Origin: Rhopalosiphum padi
Lineage: Eukaryota; Arthropoda; Insecta; Hemiptera; Aphididae
Reading direction: 5' to 3'
Assembly: GCF_020882245.1 (NCBI RefSeq)
Contig: NC_083599.1
Span: 45,658,748 to 45,722,747 of the forward strand
DNA: 64,000 nucleotides
The position numbers and the translations under genes were made by a program. Shown in pieces: positions 11,340-24,050 of the stretch (the stretch's first letter is position 1; every line of letters begins with the position of its first letter). The notes below the pieces were generated by a model. That model was given only the letters and a program-made list of their open reading frames with translations, ran no database searches and had not been told where the DNA came from.

Positions 11340-11481
11340 ATTGCGGGCGTGGTGACCGAAAAAAAAAAGTTTCGTGACGAAAAAACGTGACCGTAAGTGA
11401 TAAGACCCACCTCTCTGTCTACCGCGCGGTGAACTGAACAAGTCTTGCCGTGCTATCTGCGGTCGTCGGCTTTTGTTTACA
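11340..11481 (+). promoter_or_regulatory. GC-rich patch, candidate promoter or 5' untranslated exon of the POLR3E gene
   Basis: This is a sharp island of GC and CpG (GCGGGCGTGG, ACCGCGCGGTG, GCGGTCGTCGGC) in very AT-rich sequence. It ends at a plausible donor (TTTACAG/GTATAC at 11481-11482). A plausible 3' splice site (TTTCAG at 13221) lies 24 bases before the POLR3E start codon, so this could be a non-coding first exon. The alternative is that POLR3E transcription begins at an initiator-like TTCAGTC at 13222-13228 and this patch is unrelated. Confidence 0.3.
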
Positions 11482-11489
11482 GGTATACA

Positions 11490-12420
11490 TATTTGCAGGT
11501 TGCCGTATAAATGTACTTATATTTTACAATAATATTGCAATTAGACATAAATCGGAGTATTCGACTTGTTTACGAGTTAATCCATGAACTAATTTTACTT
11601 CATGAGTTAATCTGTTTGACTCGAATTTTTGTTCACAATCTGTAATTTGTGCCGTTCTGTGCCAATTTCTTTTATGCCCGTGCCGCGTATACATTTAATA
11701 CACCTGTGTATAATACTTCAAGCTCAGTTATCATAATTTTACAGTAAAGCCATAAATACGTTGTGTTATTACACAGTGTTTGATTGCTGCGTTATTATTT
11801 TTGTTATTGTTATTTAGTCTAATCCAGACATTCAGTTGTCTAAGCAAAAAAATCGATGAGTTATGAGAATTTTTAAAATGCAGTATTTTGTTTTGTATAC
11901 GCAAAACTCAAAAAAAAATGATTAATTATCGTAAAAACTTACATAGGTTCAAATATTGATAAAGTTCTTACCATTAAGTTGTACAATCGTCCTTTTAGTT
12001 CATGTACATAAATATTTTTAATACAACTTCGAATCAAATATATATATATATATATATATTCGTAGTTTATACTATCGAGTAAATAGTTATCTTATAAATT
12101 TAAAATTAGTAAAGTTATATTAGTAAGATAAGTATCTATATATACACATATTATGTCTTAGGTTAAGTACACGAAAACAAACTGTATACTACATATTGGC
12201 AATTATATATTATTATGTATTGGTTTGACAGAAATTTATTTTGGATTTCATAATATTACTACAGCAGAATAGCATTATATTTTGAATACTGTAACCGTAT
12301 ACTTGCAAATCAGATACAGATTACTGATTTATAGTCTCATGGACATAAGTATAATATAAAAAATAAAGTTGCTTATTGATTTAATAGTATATGGTTCGTT
12401 TAAATATTGTACTTTGTATA
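11490..12420. other. AT-rich sequence with a TA microsatellite
   Basis: An (AT)11 run lies at 12038-12059. Nothing else was recognised. Confidence 0.45.
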
Positions 12421-12428
12421 CGTAAATT

Positions 12429-12826
12429 CAAGGCTGGGCAAGTTAACTAATTATTTTAACTCTTTAAGTTAGCTTAATACGGAAAAATGTAAGTTAAGTT
12501 GAAAGTTACTTTTTTTTATCTATTTAGCTTGTTAAAAGTTAATTTGAAAAAAAAAAGTAATTTTCCTAACTTTCCTTAGTTAAAAATAAGTTAGTTTTCT
12601 TTTTTTTGTGTAAAATTAATTACATGTAAAATCACAAGAAACAATATGAACAAATAATAATTGTTGACGACACAATGAATTTATTGCTTAATAGTTAATA
12701 TATTAAAATCATTCTGGGTTTTCTCGTTAAGTTAGAAATTACATATAAAAATAAAAGTAACTCGTTAAGTAACTTAGTTAAACGTAACTCAACTTTAACT
12801 TTTTAACTCGTTAAAGCCCAGCCTCG
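12429..12826. mobile_element. hAT-type MITE with 8-bp TSD
   Basis: Left end CAAGGCTGGGCAAGTTAACT and reverse-complemented right end CGAGGCTGGGCTTTAACGAG share the CAAGGCTGGGC-type terminus common in hAT elements. An 8-bp direct repeat CGTAAATT flanks it at 12421-12428 and 12827-12834. The interior is enriched in GTTAA/TTAAC motifs in both orientations. It is 398 bp and non-coding. Confidence 0.85.
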
Positions 12827-13244
12827 CGTAAATTAGACGCATATATGAAATATTGAAACGTGAATACCTTTATACAATGAAATATATGAAATATACAAAT
12901 TTAAAATAAATTCAATTTAGCGGCCAATGATTATGTTCATTAAAGTCGAACACAAATAATATTATTTCTCTTCCATGGTATATTGATAAAAACCGTTCAT
13001 TTTAGTGTGATTAAGAACTCAATTTCAGCGACTGCTGAGTAGTACTGTGAAAGATCTTTAAGATCTTTATAGATCTTGGTACTGTGAATACTGACTACTG
13101 ACTAATGATAAAATAATATAATATTAGTATATTTTATCATGTACTGACTATTAGTATTCAACAATTTTTAGTTTATACTATTTAGTTATTTTATTATTTT
13201 TATTGCGTTTTTGACTTTCAGTTCAGTCTTGTCCTTCGGTTGCG

Positions 13245-16200
13245 ATGGATAATGAAATAGAGGACGATGAAATAGTTAAAGAAGTAAGTGTAATCTAAGT
13301 CAACGTTATTAAAATATATGGTATAATTAATAAAATTTAAAATCGTATTTAGATACCTGTATTTTTGAGTAATGATGCAATGAAATTATTGTTGTTACAC
13401 TATCCTACGAGATTGTCTAAAAACGATAAATTACTGTCGTCGGCTGTTACTAAGGTATGTCCATTAATATCAGTATTTGTTAATTATCGCCACTTAACCA
13501 TTCGTTATCCTCAGGTTTTTTTTCATATTAAAAAAAACTTTTAAATAAAAGTTAATAATAATAATATATTGTGCACAATTAATTGTAGCACAGTTAATAA
13601 TTCATATTTACGTGCAAATTATCATAATAATATAAGACACTTTTTTCTAATCATTTCTTAATTGTCCTTTCTTGAAAACCACTCACACATTTTATTTATT
13701 CAAATTAAATGCTAGTAAACTGTAGTGAATTATTTATTTAAATTTATTTTTAACGATATTTTAAAACAAGATTTATAAGATATGAATGTGTTTGATATAG
13801 ACAATAGTTGCAAGCTGACACTATGTTATTAGGATCTTTTATGTTATCTGCCACCAATCACTAATTTCTTATGCATATCCTCCTAGGGAAGCTTACAGGT
13901 AAAAAGGTAAAAACCAACTTTTTTATCTGCACCATTAGAAACAAAGACTTGGTGGGTTTACTTACATACTTAATCAAGAAAATATTGTCACAATAAAAAT
14001 AATTGGCAAATAATGAAAAAGATCTTATTATTGTATCAAACTATTATGATAAAACATAATTCAACGTGCATTTAGACTTAATTAGATGTTAGATACCGAT
14101 ATACAGTGAAATATTGATAACACATTTGGAATTTTTTGATTATGTATGCTAATAGAAAGTTTCTTCTTCCTAGTGTGACCAGAAATTTCATCTATAATCC
14201 TCCTTAGCCTAAGGAGGATTATCCTACTTTTGAAATCTGAAATTGTAATTAATTAAGTAGTAAGCATTTTATGATTTTATCTTATAGAAATCTGTAGTTT
14301 CTAAAAAAAGTTTAAAGAATCCCTTTTTTGGACATGAAAATTATAATAACCTACCTATTTGCCTAGTAGTGAGGCTATTCATTTTAAACAGCATGGTGGC
14401 AAGGAATTAAAAAAACTTAAGTATTTATGAATATGTTCTGTATTTATTTATGTGTTTTCTTTTTATAGTGTAAATACAAATCTGAATGTGAAGACTTAGA
14501 GATATGTTATGCACTTGACACTGATAAAAATTATGATAAAGGTCATGGGCAAGAGTTAGCTGCTGAAATGGACCAAACATCCAAAGATGAAAGCAGCTAT
14601 CCCAGGTTTATACATAATTGTTTAATGTAGGGAGTCTTCAACCTGTGACCCACTAAGATTTACAAACCATCAAGCTAATTAATGTTTTGAAAATAATATA
14701 ATAGTTTTCATTGTTTTTTATTTATTTATTATTAATAAATTAAAAAAAAAATTAAACTCGCAATGCAAAGCGTATTCAAATTTGGTCCCCCTAGTTAAAA
14801 ACATATAAATGTTTATTTAAACAAATATAGATTTATTTTGAAATTTTAAACTAAATTCGGAGCAATTGGTAAATAATTTACATATTATCATTGATAATAA
14901 ATACTATAATAAATACTATTACTATTAATACTATTCATTATTCACTATATAAATACTATAATAATATATAATCAATGATATTATACATTGAATGTGTTTG
15001 TTTTTAACCTGATATATTATTTTAATTTTATACTTTATTCCAGTGCTGTAGCTAGAGGGGCTTCCGGGCTCCAGCCCCCCCTGAAATTTTAGATGATAAT
15101 AATTTTATTAATTTAATTATCATTTGTGGCGATGAAGCAACACCACTCTTATCACACTTACTTGAACTTGATTTGATAATATGTATAATTATATAAATTG
15201 TATTGTCAAAAATACAGTGCAATAAAATAATAATAATTGGCCATCAAAAATTAAACCCCCCTCCCCGAAAAAAAATCCTGGCTACGGCATTGCTTTATTC
15301 AGAATAAGAACAGACTGGTTAAGGCATCGGAAACTGAGCACCTGACTCTCTGCTAGCTGATTCAGTAATGATTGTTTTTGATTGTATGTCATCACCGATT
15401 TCGTTACTGTGTACAGTCATCCACAGTTACAACAAGTGATGGTCATGACTGTAAGGATGGACATGTTAGCCTGGTATGTCAAGAAGATTAGAAAAGATAA
15501 ATGCGTGAACCATGATGTTTTTTCGTCCATCATCACCTGATCTGTTCTTATTCTGAAAAGCTTTTTCAAACCAAAATAAAAACAGTAAATGTATTATTAA
15601 TATAGCGGTATGGTTGACCACTTAAGTTTTGAATCCCACAATACATCATCAAACACAACTGATATGATAATGTATACATCTGGTAAGAGTATTCATTTGT
15701 GTCCACTGAAGAAAACATTGAACATGCTTCCTAAATTGTCTCATATTGATAAGATTGACCTAAAAGATGATAATAAAAAGTCTTCCTTAAACCATAATGG
15801 TAAAATAACAACATAAATCTTAATCTATAATATTATTCTTTATTTATATATATTCATTTGTATTAAAAACTATTATTGTTTTAGATTCTGAAGAAGAAGA
15901 AGAAGAAAGTGAACAGATAATGGCTAAGTTTAAAGATAGGCCAGGTAAAAAAAGTGAAAAGAAAAAAATGCAAGAGATGGTCCATCAAAGAGCAATGGAA
16001 CCTTGGATTGATTTAAACTTTATACCAAATGGACATTACTTCTCCAGGGTAATAAAAAAAAACATTGACCTTTTTCATATAATACCATCAATAATTATAT
16101 ATTAGGTTTAGCAATATTATAAAATTATTTTTTTAATAGCGGTAAATAATTACAGTAGTCGCAACTATTTAATTAAGAATATTAAGATCCATATTAAGAA

Positions 16201-19200
16201 GTCTCAACAGACAACAAAAAAATTCTTACTATAGAAAAATATGTTAAATAGTATTACATAAATTTAATTACAGGCTAATGACCTAAGTTGTCGAAGCCTT
16301 AAAAAAAAATAAAAAAAAAATAAAAAAAAAAAAAAAAAATAAATTTAATTCTAATTCAATCATAATTCTAAACAATATTTTGTTAAACGGAAGTTTGTTG
16401 TATAAAAGTTTCACTATATTACTAAAATATGTTTTTAGTATTGATGGTTGTTGTCGAGTTGCTAATGTTTACTGTTATGAAAATTATAATGATCTATTTA
16501 AATTCTTTTGGTATAGAAAATTAAAAAGAAAATTATAGTATTTTAAATCTTTGGATTCAATAAATGGTAGTTGCAAAAACTGTGTTATATTTTCTTGAAG
16601 AATTTGTGTAAACAGTCCCGGTCTATACCCAGTAATATTTAATTACTAGTGTCTAAATTTCACTTATTTTTACTATTGCTATTTTTTCAGGGAGAATTGG
16701 ATAAGTTTTTGTTGCCACATTCAAATATAATTGATGAAAAAGATCCTGATATATCAATAACCAAAGTTTTTAAAGAAGTAAACGATGAAAATATTAATAC
16801 AATTCGAGCACGTCAATTATCTCACAGTGAAATAAAATCATATTCTCTCGAAAAACAAATAAAAATATTTTTATTAAATGGTAAATTTTTTTCTCTCAAA
16901 TTTTACTGTATTGTACAATTATATAAAGCGGAAGTTTTAATATTGTTATTTCTAAAATATGGTATAATTATTTTTCATTGCGTGTTAATATTGTATAGTG
17001 TTTACTTCTGTACATCCTGCCTCCTTGCGATAATATAACTGGACTTGGTGGTAGGTGGTTTTGTGGAGATGTACATAATCAGCATGTTTTTTTATTTGAC
17101 AGAGTATAGGGTTGCCAGATCCTCTGATTTGATCAGAACAGTCCCAGTTTCAGGTTTTGCGACTTATTTCTTAATTTTGTGATAGCTATTAGAGACTAAG
17201 AGAAAATAATATATTATTAATCAGATGTTCTCTTGACATATCTTATTATCAAATGGTATCCAACTCATGCACTTAACACTAATGTTATATTAAATATTTT
17301 TACAACAAAATGAATCAATCCAACACTATTTAAAAAAAAAAAAACATTACAATAAAAAATGTTAGTTATATTAGCTAGTAATGTATCAATGAAAATGTGT
17401 GTTTGATAAAGTTAAATTAAATGTAATGTAGAAAAATATTTATTTAGTAATGAATTAATTACAAAATATACCTAAATATAATGATCTGGTATTCTGGTCA
17501 TGTCATCTTGTACTTTTTTTATTCTAAAATCCATTGAATGCTCAATTAACTAATTACTTATTTTATTTTATTAAGCTGAATAAGGTTAATCATAATATTA
17601 AAACCAAGTTTATTATAGTTTTTCATTTATAATGTAGAATAATGCAACATCTATTTGATAACTCATAAATTAAATTCAAATATAATTGATTCTTGTTAAT
17701 AATTTAATAATTTACCTTATTTTGTCCAGGTTATTTTTGATTTTCTTAAAATTTGAAAATTATCTATACGATTTTCAAATTTAACTTTAACTATCTTTGA
17801 ATAAAAACTGATTCTTATAAAATATAAAATATGCTAATATGTACCTATCATTGAAACTAAAGGTTATAATATTTTTAGCAAAAATGATATCTACAAATAT
17901 GTTGATAAATCTACTACATAAATGCGGTGTGCCAACTGATGAAAGTATTACAACAATTTTGACTCATTTAAAAGAACTTGCAGTTTTAGTTCGTGGTAAT
18001 TGGACTATAAAGAGTGAACACTTATATCCAGATAATACTATATCTTCTCATTTTGGCTTGAGTAATGAAACTATGCGCCTTTTAAGAGATTATATGGTAA
18101 GATATTATTTCCAGTGGTTCATACATATTATTTTTAATTTTAATATGCAAAAATTGATCTAAATAGTATAATTAGTGAATAACAGTGGTAAATCACATAT
18201 CCGTAGAACTTAAATTTGGCTATAGATGTTCTATTACTCTTCATATAAAAACAGTTATTTTTTTATTGAATGCCATATTATGTTTTCATGCATTTTATAA
18301 AACATAAGATTAACAGTTTTGTCATTTTATGAACAAAAATATGTTACTCTTACTGTACATTTGTAAGATATCTAAAAGTTTATTATATAAGTTACAAATA
18401 ATATACTATACGTATACAATTTATTTTATAATGTTATGAATACTGACAGTTGCTCTTATCAATTCAATCAATCATATTTCACATCTGATTATCTTTATAT
18501 CACAATTCTATTATTAGTGAGCAGTATTTAGTCTGTGTCTGCTCGCTAATCACATGAGATGATAGTTGGTGTTGCTATAGAAAAAATTAAGCCATTAACA
18601 TTTTCTGAATACTGTAGTAGTGTAGTTTAAAGAGTATATTTTTTAAATTATTAATTTATCCTTAATGTAGTTGTCTACACATTGTTTATTGGTTTATTGG
18701 CCTGTCCTAATACATTTTTAATATTATATTAAATTATTAGTAAATTGTATTAATTTTTTTATTCATTACTTTTTAAGATTCACTTATTAGATTCTAATCA
18801 GATTGTCAATCGTAAAAATATTGGGAAAATGTTTAATGCCCCACCAGAAGAAGTTAAAGATGCTTTAACTTCTGTTGCAGTATTGGATGAAAACAAAACA
18901 TGGAAATTACTTGTTACTGACAATGATGGATTTTTAGAAACGTATGTTGAATAAATTTATCTTAGAATAATACATATAGGTATAAATAATTTTGACAAGT
19001 CTGAATTTGTAAGATAATTTTTAATTGAAATCTCACTTAAATAATCTGTTACATTAAAAGTCACGATGGTAAAAAATATTGTTAATTATCAATATTTTTT
19101 TTTGTAGTAAAAAGTATGTTTATTTTATCAATTATTACACTCATTAGAAGACATTGTTATAACAATGTATTTAATGTATGATTTGTATTTAGTTCTCAAC

Positions 19201-19402
19201 TGGATCACTAAACTTTGTAATTTTAATTGATAATAACTAATAATTACTGTTTTAATCTATAATCCTAATTTAATTATTTTTCTGTTTTATTAGTGTGGAA
19301 AATTTTAATGAAATATATAAAGAACAGAGTGATTGGTGGGCAACAAGAGTAAAACAAATCAATACTTGGCTTGAAAAAAAAACCAAAAAAAATTTTATGT
19401 AA
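13245..19402 (+). CDS. POLR3E: RNA polymerase III subunit RPC5 (POLR3E)
   Basis: I assemble nine coding exons: 13245-13283, 13353-13454, 14469-14605, 15606-15799, 15885-16048, 16691-16880, 17879-18096, 18778-18941 and 19294-19402. All have GT-AG boundaries and a continuous frame, giving 438 residues. The product matches the RPC5/Sin family: an acidic start then IPVFLSN (residues 14-20), a block DTDKNYDKGHGQELA around 64-79, SSNTTDMIMYTSG with LCPL near 107-127, a six-Glu run at 160-165, and PWIDLNF at 197-203 equivalent to the PWVHL region of vertebrate RPC5. The C-terminal third (about 270-400) looks like winged-helix sequence. RPC5 pairs with RPC4 (POLR3D) as the TFIIF-like subcomplex of nuclear Pol III, acting in initiation and termination at tRNA, 5S and similar genes. 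At 438 residues it is much shorter than vertebrate RPC5 (about 700) but longer than yeast Rpc37. A possible poly(A) signal lies at 19668-19673. Confidence 0.88.
14194..14222. repeat. Perfect short palindrome in POLR3E intron 2
   Basis: Two 13-bp arms, ATAATCCTCCTTA and its exact complement, flank a 3-nt GCC loop. It stands alone in the second intron. Confidence 0.7.
15041..15292. mobile_element. hAT-type MITE with 8-bp TSD in POLR3E intron 3
   Basis: Termini CAGTGCTGTAGCTAG and, reverse-complemented, CAATGCCGTAGCCAGG. A perfect 8-bp direct repeat CTTTATTC lies at 15033-15040 and 15293-15300. The 252-bp element carries C-rich tracts just inside both ends. It is non-coding. Confidence 0.85.
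15300..15555. repeat. Inverted repeat pair, possible second small element in POLR3E intron 3
   Basis: CAGAATAAGAACAGA at 15300-15314 is repeated as its exact complement at 15541-15555. The preceding hAT MITE inserted directly at the left edge of this structure. No flanking direct repeat was found, so its identity as a transposon is unproven. Confidence 0.5.
16270..16338 (+). mobile_element. 5'-truncated retroposon stub with A-rich tail in POLR3E intron 5
   Basis: A short unique segment (CTAATGACCTAAGTTGTCG, then AAGCCTT) is followed by an A-rich tail of about 40 nt. It is flanked by a perfect 12-bp direct repeat ATAAATTTAATT at 16258-16269 and 16339-16350. A variable-length duplication plus an A-rich tail is the signature of LINE-mediated insertion. 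The parent family cannot be named from so short a 3' end. Confidence 0.75.
17107..17180. repeat. hAT-like transposon end, solitary
   Basis: AGGGTTGCCAGATCCTCTGA followed by a GATCAGAACAGTCCCAG segment resembles the GGGTTGCCAGAT ends of hAT elements. No matching right end or target duplication was found within intron 6. Confidence 0.35.
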
Positions 19403-22400
19403 AGCTTATTTATATTACATACATTTTTAATTTTCTTTTTTACATGATTGATTTATTGGTTCTCACATGTCAAACATGATGATGATTTTTTCATTATTAA
19501 TCATTAAAACAACTTTATTAGTGTTTTTCAATATCTTATCATTTTTTTAATCTTAATACTTTTTCATTGTTTTATATCATATTATATTTGCTATGAAAAC
19601 ATCTATTTTATTTAATAGTTAGAATTCTTTTCCTGGATATAAATTGTTAAAATCAAATTCAATTTGAAATAAATGAAGTTAGGTTATTGTTCCTACCCAA
19701 AATATTTAAAGATTTTGACTTACTACTTAGTTTATTATTATTTTTGAGCCCTACAATTTTAATAATCTCTTATGAGTTATGATGTAATTACAAAAAAAAT
19801 TACAAAAGATAATAAGAATTAACCTAAATCTATTAAATTGTCATTATGAATATCTTCTATCAAATGCATAGCAACATTATGACTAAGTAATAACTTGTCT
19901 TGTATTAATAATTTTCTTAATATAATTTTTTAAATTATGATACTTATTGTATAACTTTCCTTCCATACGAACTACATTATTGTCGTCCTTAAAATATTTT
20001 GAAATAAATTTCTTTTATTTCATTTGGAAACAAATTTTCAATACCTATATTATTAAATAAGTATGTACCTATCTTTTTTTATTATTATTATTATTATTAG
20101 AACAAAGTAAGTTTGCGGATCTATGAACATTGGACGGACATTATTATATATTAATACACATTATTAGTATGTATTATTACATAACTATTACTATAACTTA
20201 AATAAATACATAGTTCAATAAGTATTTTACAGTCAATTCATGCATAATGTTTATTGTACTATTATGTAGATACTTGTAGTCTATGGTATTATTATTGAAT
20301 TATTAAGTATACCTCAGTTAATATTAAAAATGTTCTCTTCTCAAATTTTAAATTGTGCTCATATTTCTGGATTTTATGTTTTATAATCACTGTACTTGAT
20401 GCTTAAAGTGTATCTTATAAACTGATTAAAAATACCAACTGTATCCTAATACTTGAGAACTAACTTTCCATCATAATAATTATTTAATATTTTGATTTTG
20501 AGCTCTACAAATATTTATAAAAACAAAGTTTAGCAAATAATAAAATATTAGTTATTAGTGCCACAGAATAGATTAAATATTAAAAATTTATTATTTATTA
20601 TACTATAAATGACCAACAAAGATACTGTTTAGATATCGGATTGATATTTAAAAATATGTAATTGTGATATTTATGAAATATTATTATATATTTTATTATT
20701 AATAACATATCAAATAGATATCACCTATTTGACATATTATTTTAGATATTGATTTTTGATTAATAAGAAATCACAATTTTCAAATCAAATTTAAAAATTT
20801 TCTATAGAGCTATTTCAAATATCAAACATATATGTAAATTAAAAATACAATCAAGGCTCTCTAACTATTGCTATAATGCTATCTGGGTAGGCATGAAAAA
20901 TTTTTAATTAGTTTGTTTTCTATAAATTTCGATTGTTTAAAATTCTTGAAAATGTAATGCAAGATCGCACATAAGATTTTCTTATGTTTGTTTAAATTTA
21001 TTAAAAACACATAAGCTCACTTTAGTTTTATATAGATATATATATATTGGCGGTTAGGTCAGGTGATCGGAGGCTACCTTTGATCGATTATGACGATAAA
21101 AATATTATTTATTACTGCCAAGTGTCAACTTTCGATGGCATGCAAGTCAAATTAGTTAGTTATAATTGTTTATTTAAATATAAGGGGAAGAAGTAAAATG
21201 TGTAAGCCCTGATGAGCTATAATCTAAAGTGCGTGTCTGTCCGAATATTAAGCCATTGATGTCTCGAATGTATTAATCGGGAATTCAAAAATGTATAACC
21301 GAATTTTCCGGAACGTATGTCCGGATTTCTAGAATGTAAAAACTTATTTATCCAGTAAGTATTACAAATTGCATATATTAAACGCCTTGGAAAACACTAA
21401 TGATTCGTTTGATATAATATTTGCAAGTGTTTCTGAAGAATGAGTACTACTAAGACGAGCTGCTTAATTAATTAATTTAAAAAAAAGGGTTAAGTTTATC
21501 ATATTATATTGAATAATAATATAATTGCCTATAATGCAATAACAGTACACCAAATAGAAAATATATTGATCGAACGTTTATAAAAAAATAAAAATATCTT
21601 TATAAATTATTTTCTAGATATAAGCTATAATGGAATAATATATTTAATCATTTCTGTATACTTTGAAGGCATCTGATTATAAAATATTAAAAGTTGGTTT
21701 AAATTTTTCGAAAAAAATTAAAATATATATTATATATAGGCATATATAAAAAAACTTTAAAAAAATTAATCAAAATTTCAAATTTCTATAAATTATTTTA
21801 TTAGTTTATATTTTGTTTAGAAATATTTAAAAAATGATATCGTGTAGATAAAATGATCATAAACATTTGTTGGAAATTAGTATTAAGTAGTTGTATAGGT
21901 AGTTAGGAAAAGTATCTACCTACCGTTTTTCGTTTTTTAGTAACATAAGAAAAAAATTAATTTTATCAAAAACTAGATTTGCATGAAATTCTGGTTTTCC
22001 TTCATGTTTGTTTATTTGTTTAATTTTTAATACAATAAAAACATAATTTTTTTCTATAAAAGTCAATAAAATTATTTTTCTATGTTAAATAGTTTACAAA
22101 TTTAATATAAAGTTTCTTATCATACATTTTTAATACTGGAAATAAAAAAAAATGAGCGTAAATCCACAATAATTGTTATGAATTTTCATAGATAAAATTT
22201 TGACAAATTTCGTCAAAAATCACAACAATTTACAAATTATTTTTTAAATTCCTTAAGTGTTTAATATTTATACATAAGATTTATTAATATAATACAAGAT
22301 GTCTTATAAGTTGTTATTACTAAAATTTAAAAAAAAATGTAGACCGCAATTCTACACAAATTTTTTATGAGTGTTTGCAGTTGTTCAAATTTTCATAAAA

Positions 22401-23880
22401 TTGGATCTTCATCCGAAATATAATATTTTATCATCGCAATTGATTTTCTTATTTGATAATTCATTTGTTAGGCTTTCTTTCAACATCAAAATTATTTTTA
22501 TTTGTGTAAGTAAATTCATATTATAAAATTACCAGTTGTGAGTTTAATGGAATACTTAAAACAATACTCTCTATATAATAGATATAATAATACAATATGA
22601 TATAAAAAAATTACAACTGTGGGCAACGTCACTCGAAAAATCATTTTTAAAAAGGTAAAACGTTCACAATTGTGTAGTATAACTGCTCGGTAAATACTAA
22701 ATACCGTATCGTAAATATTATATATATTTTTTGCCTGTTAAATATCTTTAAAATATATCAGTAATATATATATAATATATATTATATATGGCTCTATAAT
22801 TAATTTATTTTGTTTATTTTACTAGTTAGTTATATATTTTAATGTTTTTGTTTTATTATTTTAAAGTGTTTTTCTGTAAAGCCCAACGCATTGACTGAGT
22901 TCATATTTCGTTGAGAGAGTTCTAAGCGATTAGGTTTTGGATGCATTTAGACCAATAATCTGCCCAAAAATAAACGTACTTATTGTTGCTCTTTTTTTAG
23001 AAAATAAATTGAATTCGTTAGTCACTTTTCTATGTTTTGTAGAAAAACTTTTTTCGTTTTTTTTTACCTTATTGGCCCTTTAAAATGTTCATTTTGAGAA
23101 ATTATATAAATTCACTTGGAGCTATACTACATAAACTGTTAAAAATCTGAAATAAATATCCTAGAAAACATAGAAATGAGGCTAATAAACTAAAATTATA
23201 AATTAAAATTGGTTTAATAAAATTAAGTTTATTTTCGTCAGTTTAATAGCATTATTTATTGTCACGTATTGGTCCAAGTAAAAAAATGCACGCACCACGT
23301 ACGTATGTTATGGAATACACATATTGAAATTGAATCACATTAATATTCATTTACAATATTAACACAAATCTCATAAGTGTCGATAACAAGATCAGAAATT
23401 GCATATGCCTAAAATGTGCACCTTTTAAACAACAGCTACAAAAAGCCAAGTAATTTTAAAGGATTAAGTGTAGGCCATTCATCCGGCTCTTGCGGAAACT
23501 GCTTTTCTTTGTTCAAGTAGTAAATAATCATTAATAATAATCATTAGTGTGCTTACCATCCAACGATTATACACGCATCAGATACATAATATTATAGTAT
23601 GTACCATGTACGGTCATGTATGTCGCTAAAAAAAAGTAGTTCAAAATATTAAAACCAATTTATGAATGAAATAAGGCTATACGCCTAACAAACATTTAGG
23701 TATTTCCATTTCTGCGATTTAAAAAATTAAAATGTGTTTGAATTTATAAACAAGTTTATTTTGAAGCAGGTCGTTCATAAATTGTTTATGAAAATATTAA
23801 GTCAAGATAAAATTAATTTGTATGAATTTGTCAATGTTCATTAGTAAATAGACACATAGTTAAACTATATTTTAAATAGA
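19403..23880. other. AT-rich intergenic sequence after POLR3E
   Basis: No exon recognised. It contains short trinucleotide runs (TTA near 20080-20098), a motif cluster with repeated CCGAATT/TCCGGA-type words at 21240-21345, and scattered poly(A)/(T) tracts. It probably consists of old, decayed transposon sequence. Confidence 0.35.
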
Positions 23881-23884
23881 AACA

Positions 23885-24050
23885 TTTGGGAAAGTCACTC
23901 TAGTGTATAATAGGTTTTGAGTGTACCTTGTCATTGAGTAGGTCACTGTAACAAATGTGTTAAATATGAATTCAGTGAGGAAGACGAAAGACGATTAAAG
24001 ACGATTCTGAGCGGATACGGTGTGTCAGCCTCTATTTCTAAGGATATTTT
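23885..24050 (+). repeat. Aphid-type interspersed repeat fragment (GATTCTGAGCGG type), copy 1
   Basis: It contains, in order, TAATAGGTTTTGAGTGTACC, GTCATTGAGTAGGTCACTGT, GTGTTAAATATGAATTCAGT and CGATTCTGAGCGGATACGGT. A more diverged segment in the same order lies at about 24965-25160. The ordering of these words matches a repeat I associate with aphid genomes. Confidence 0.5.
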
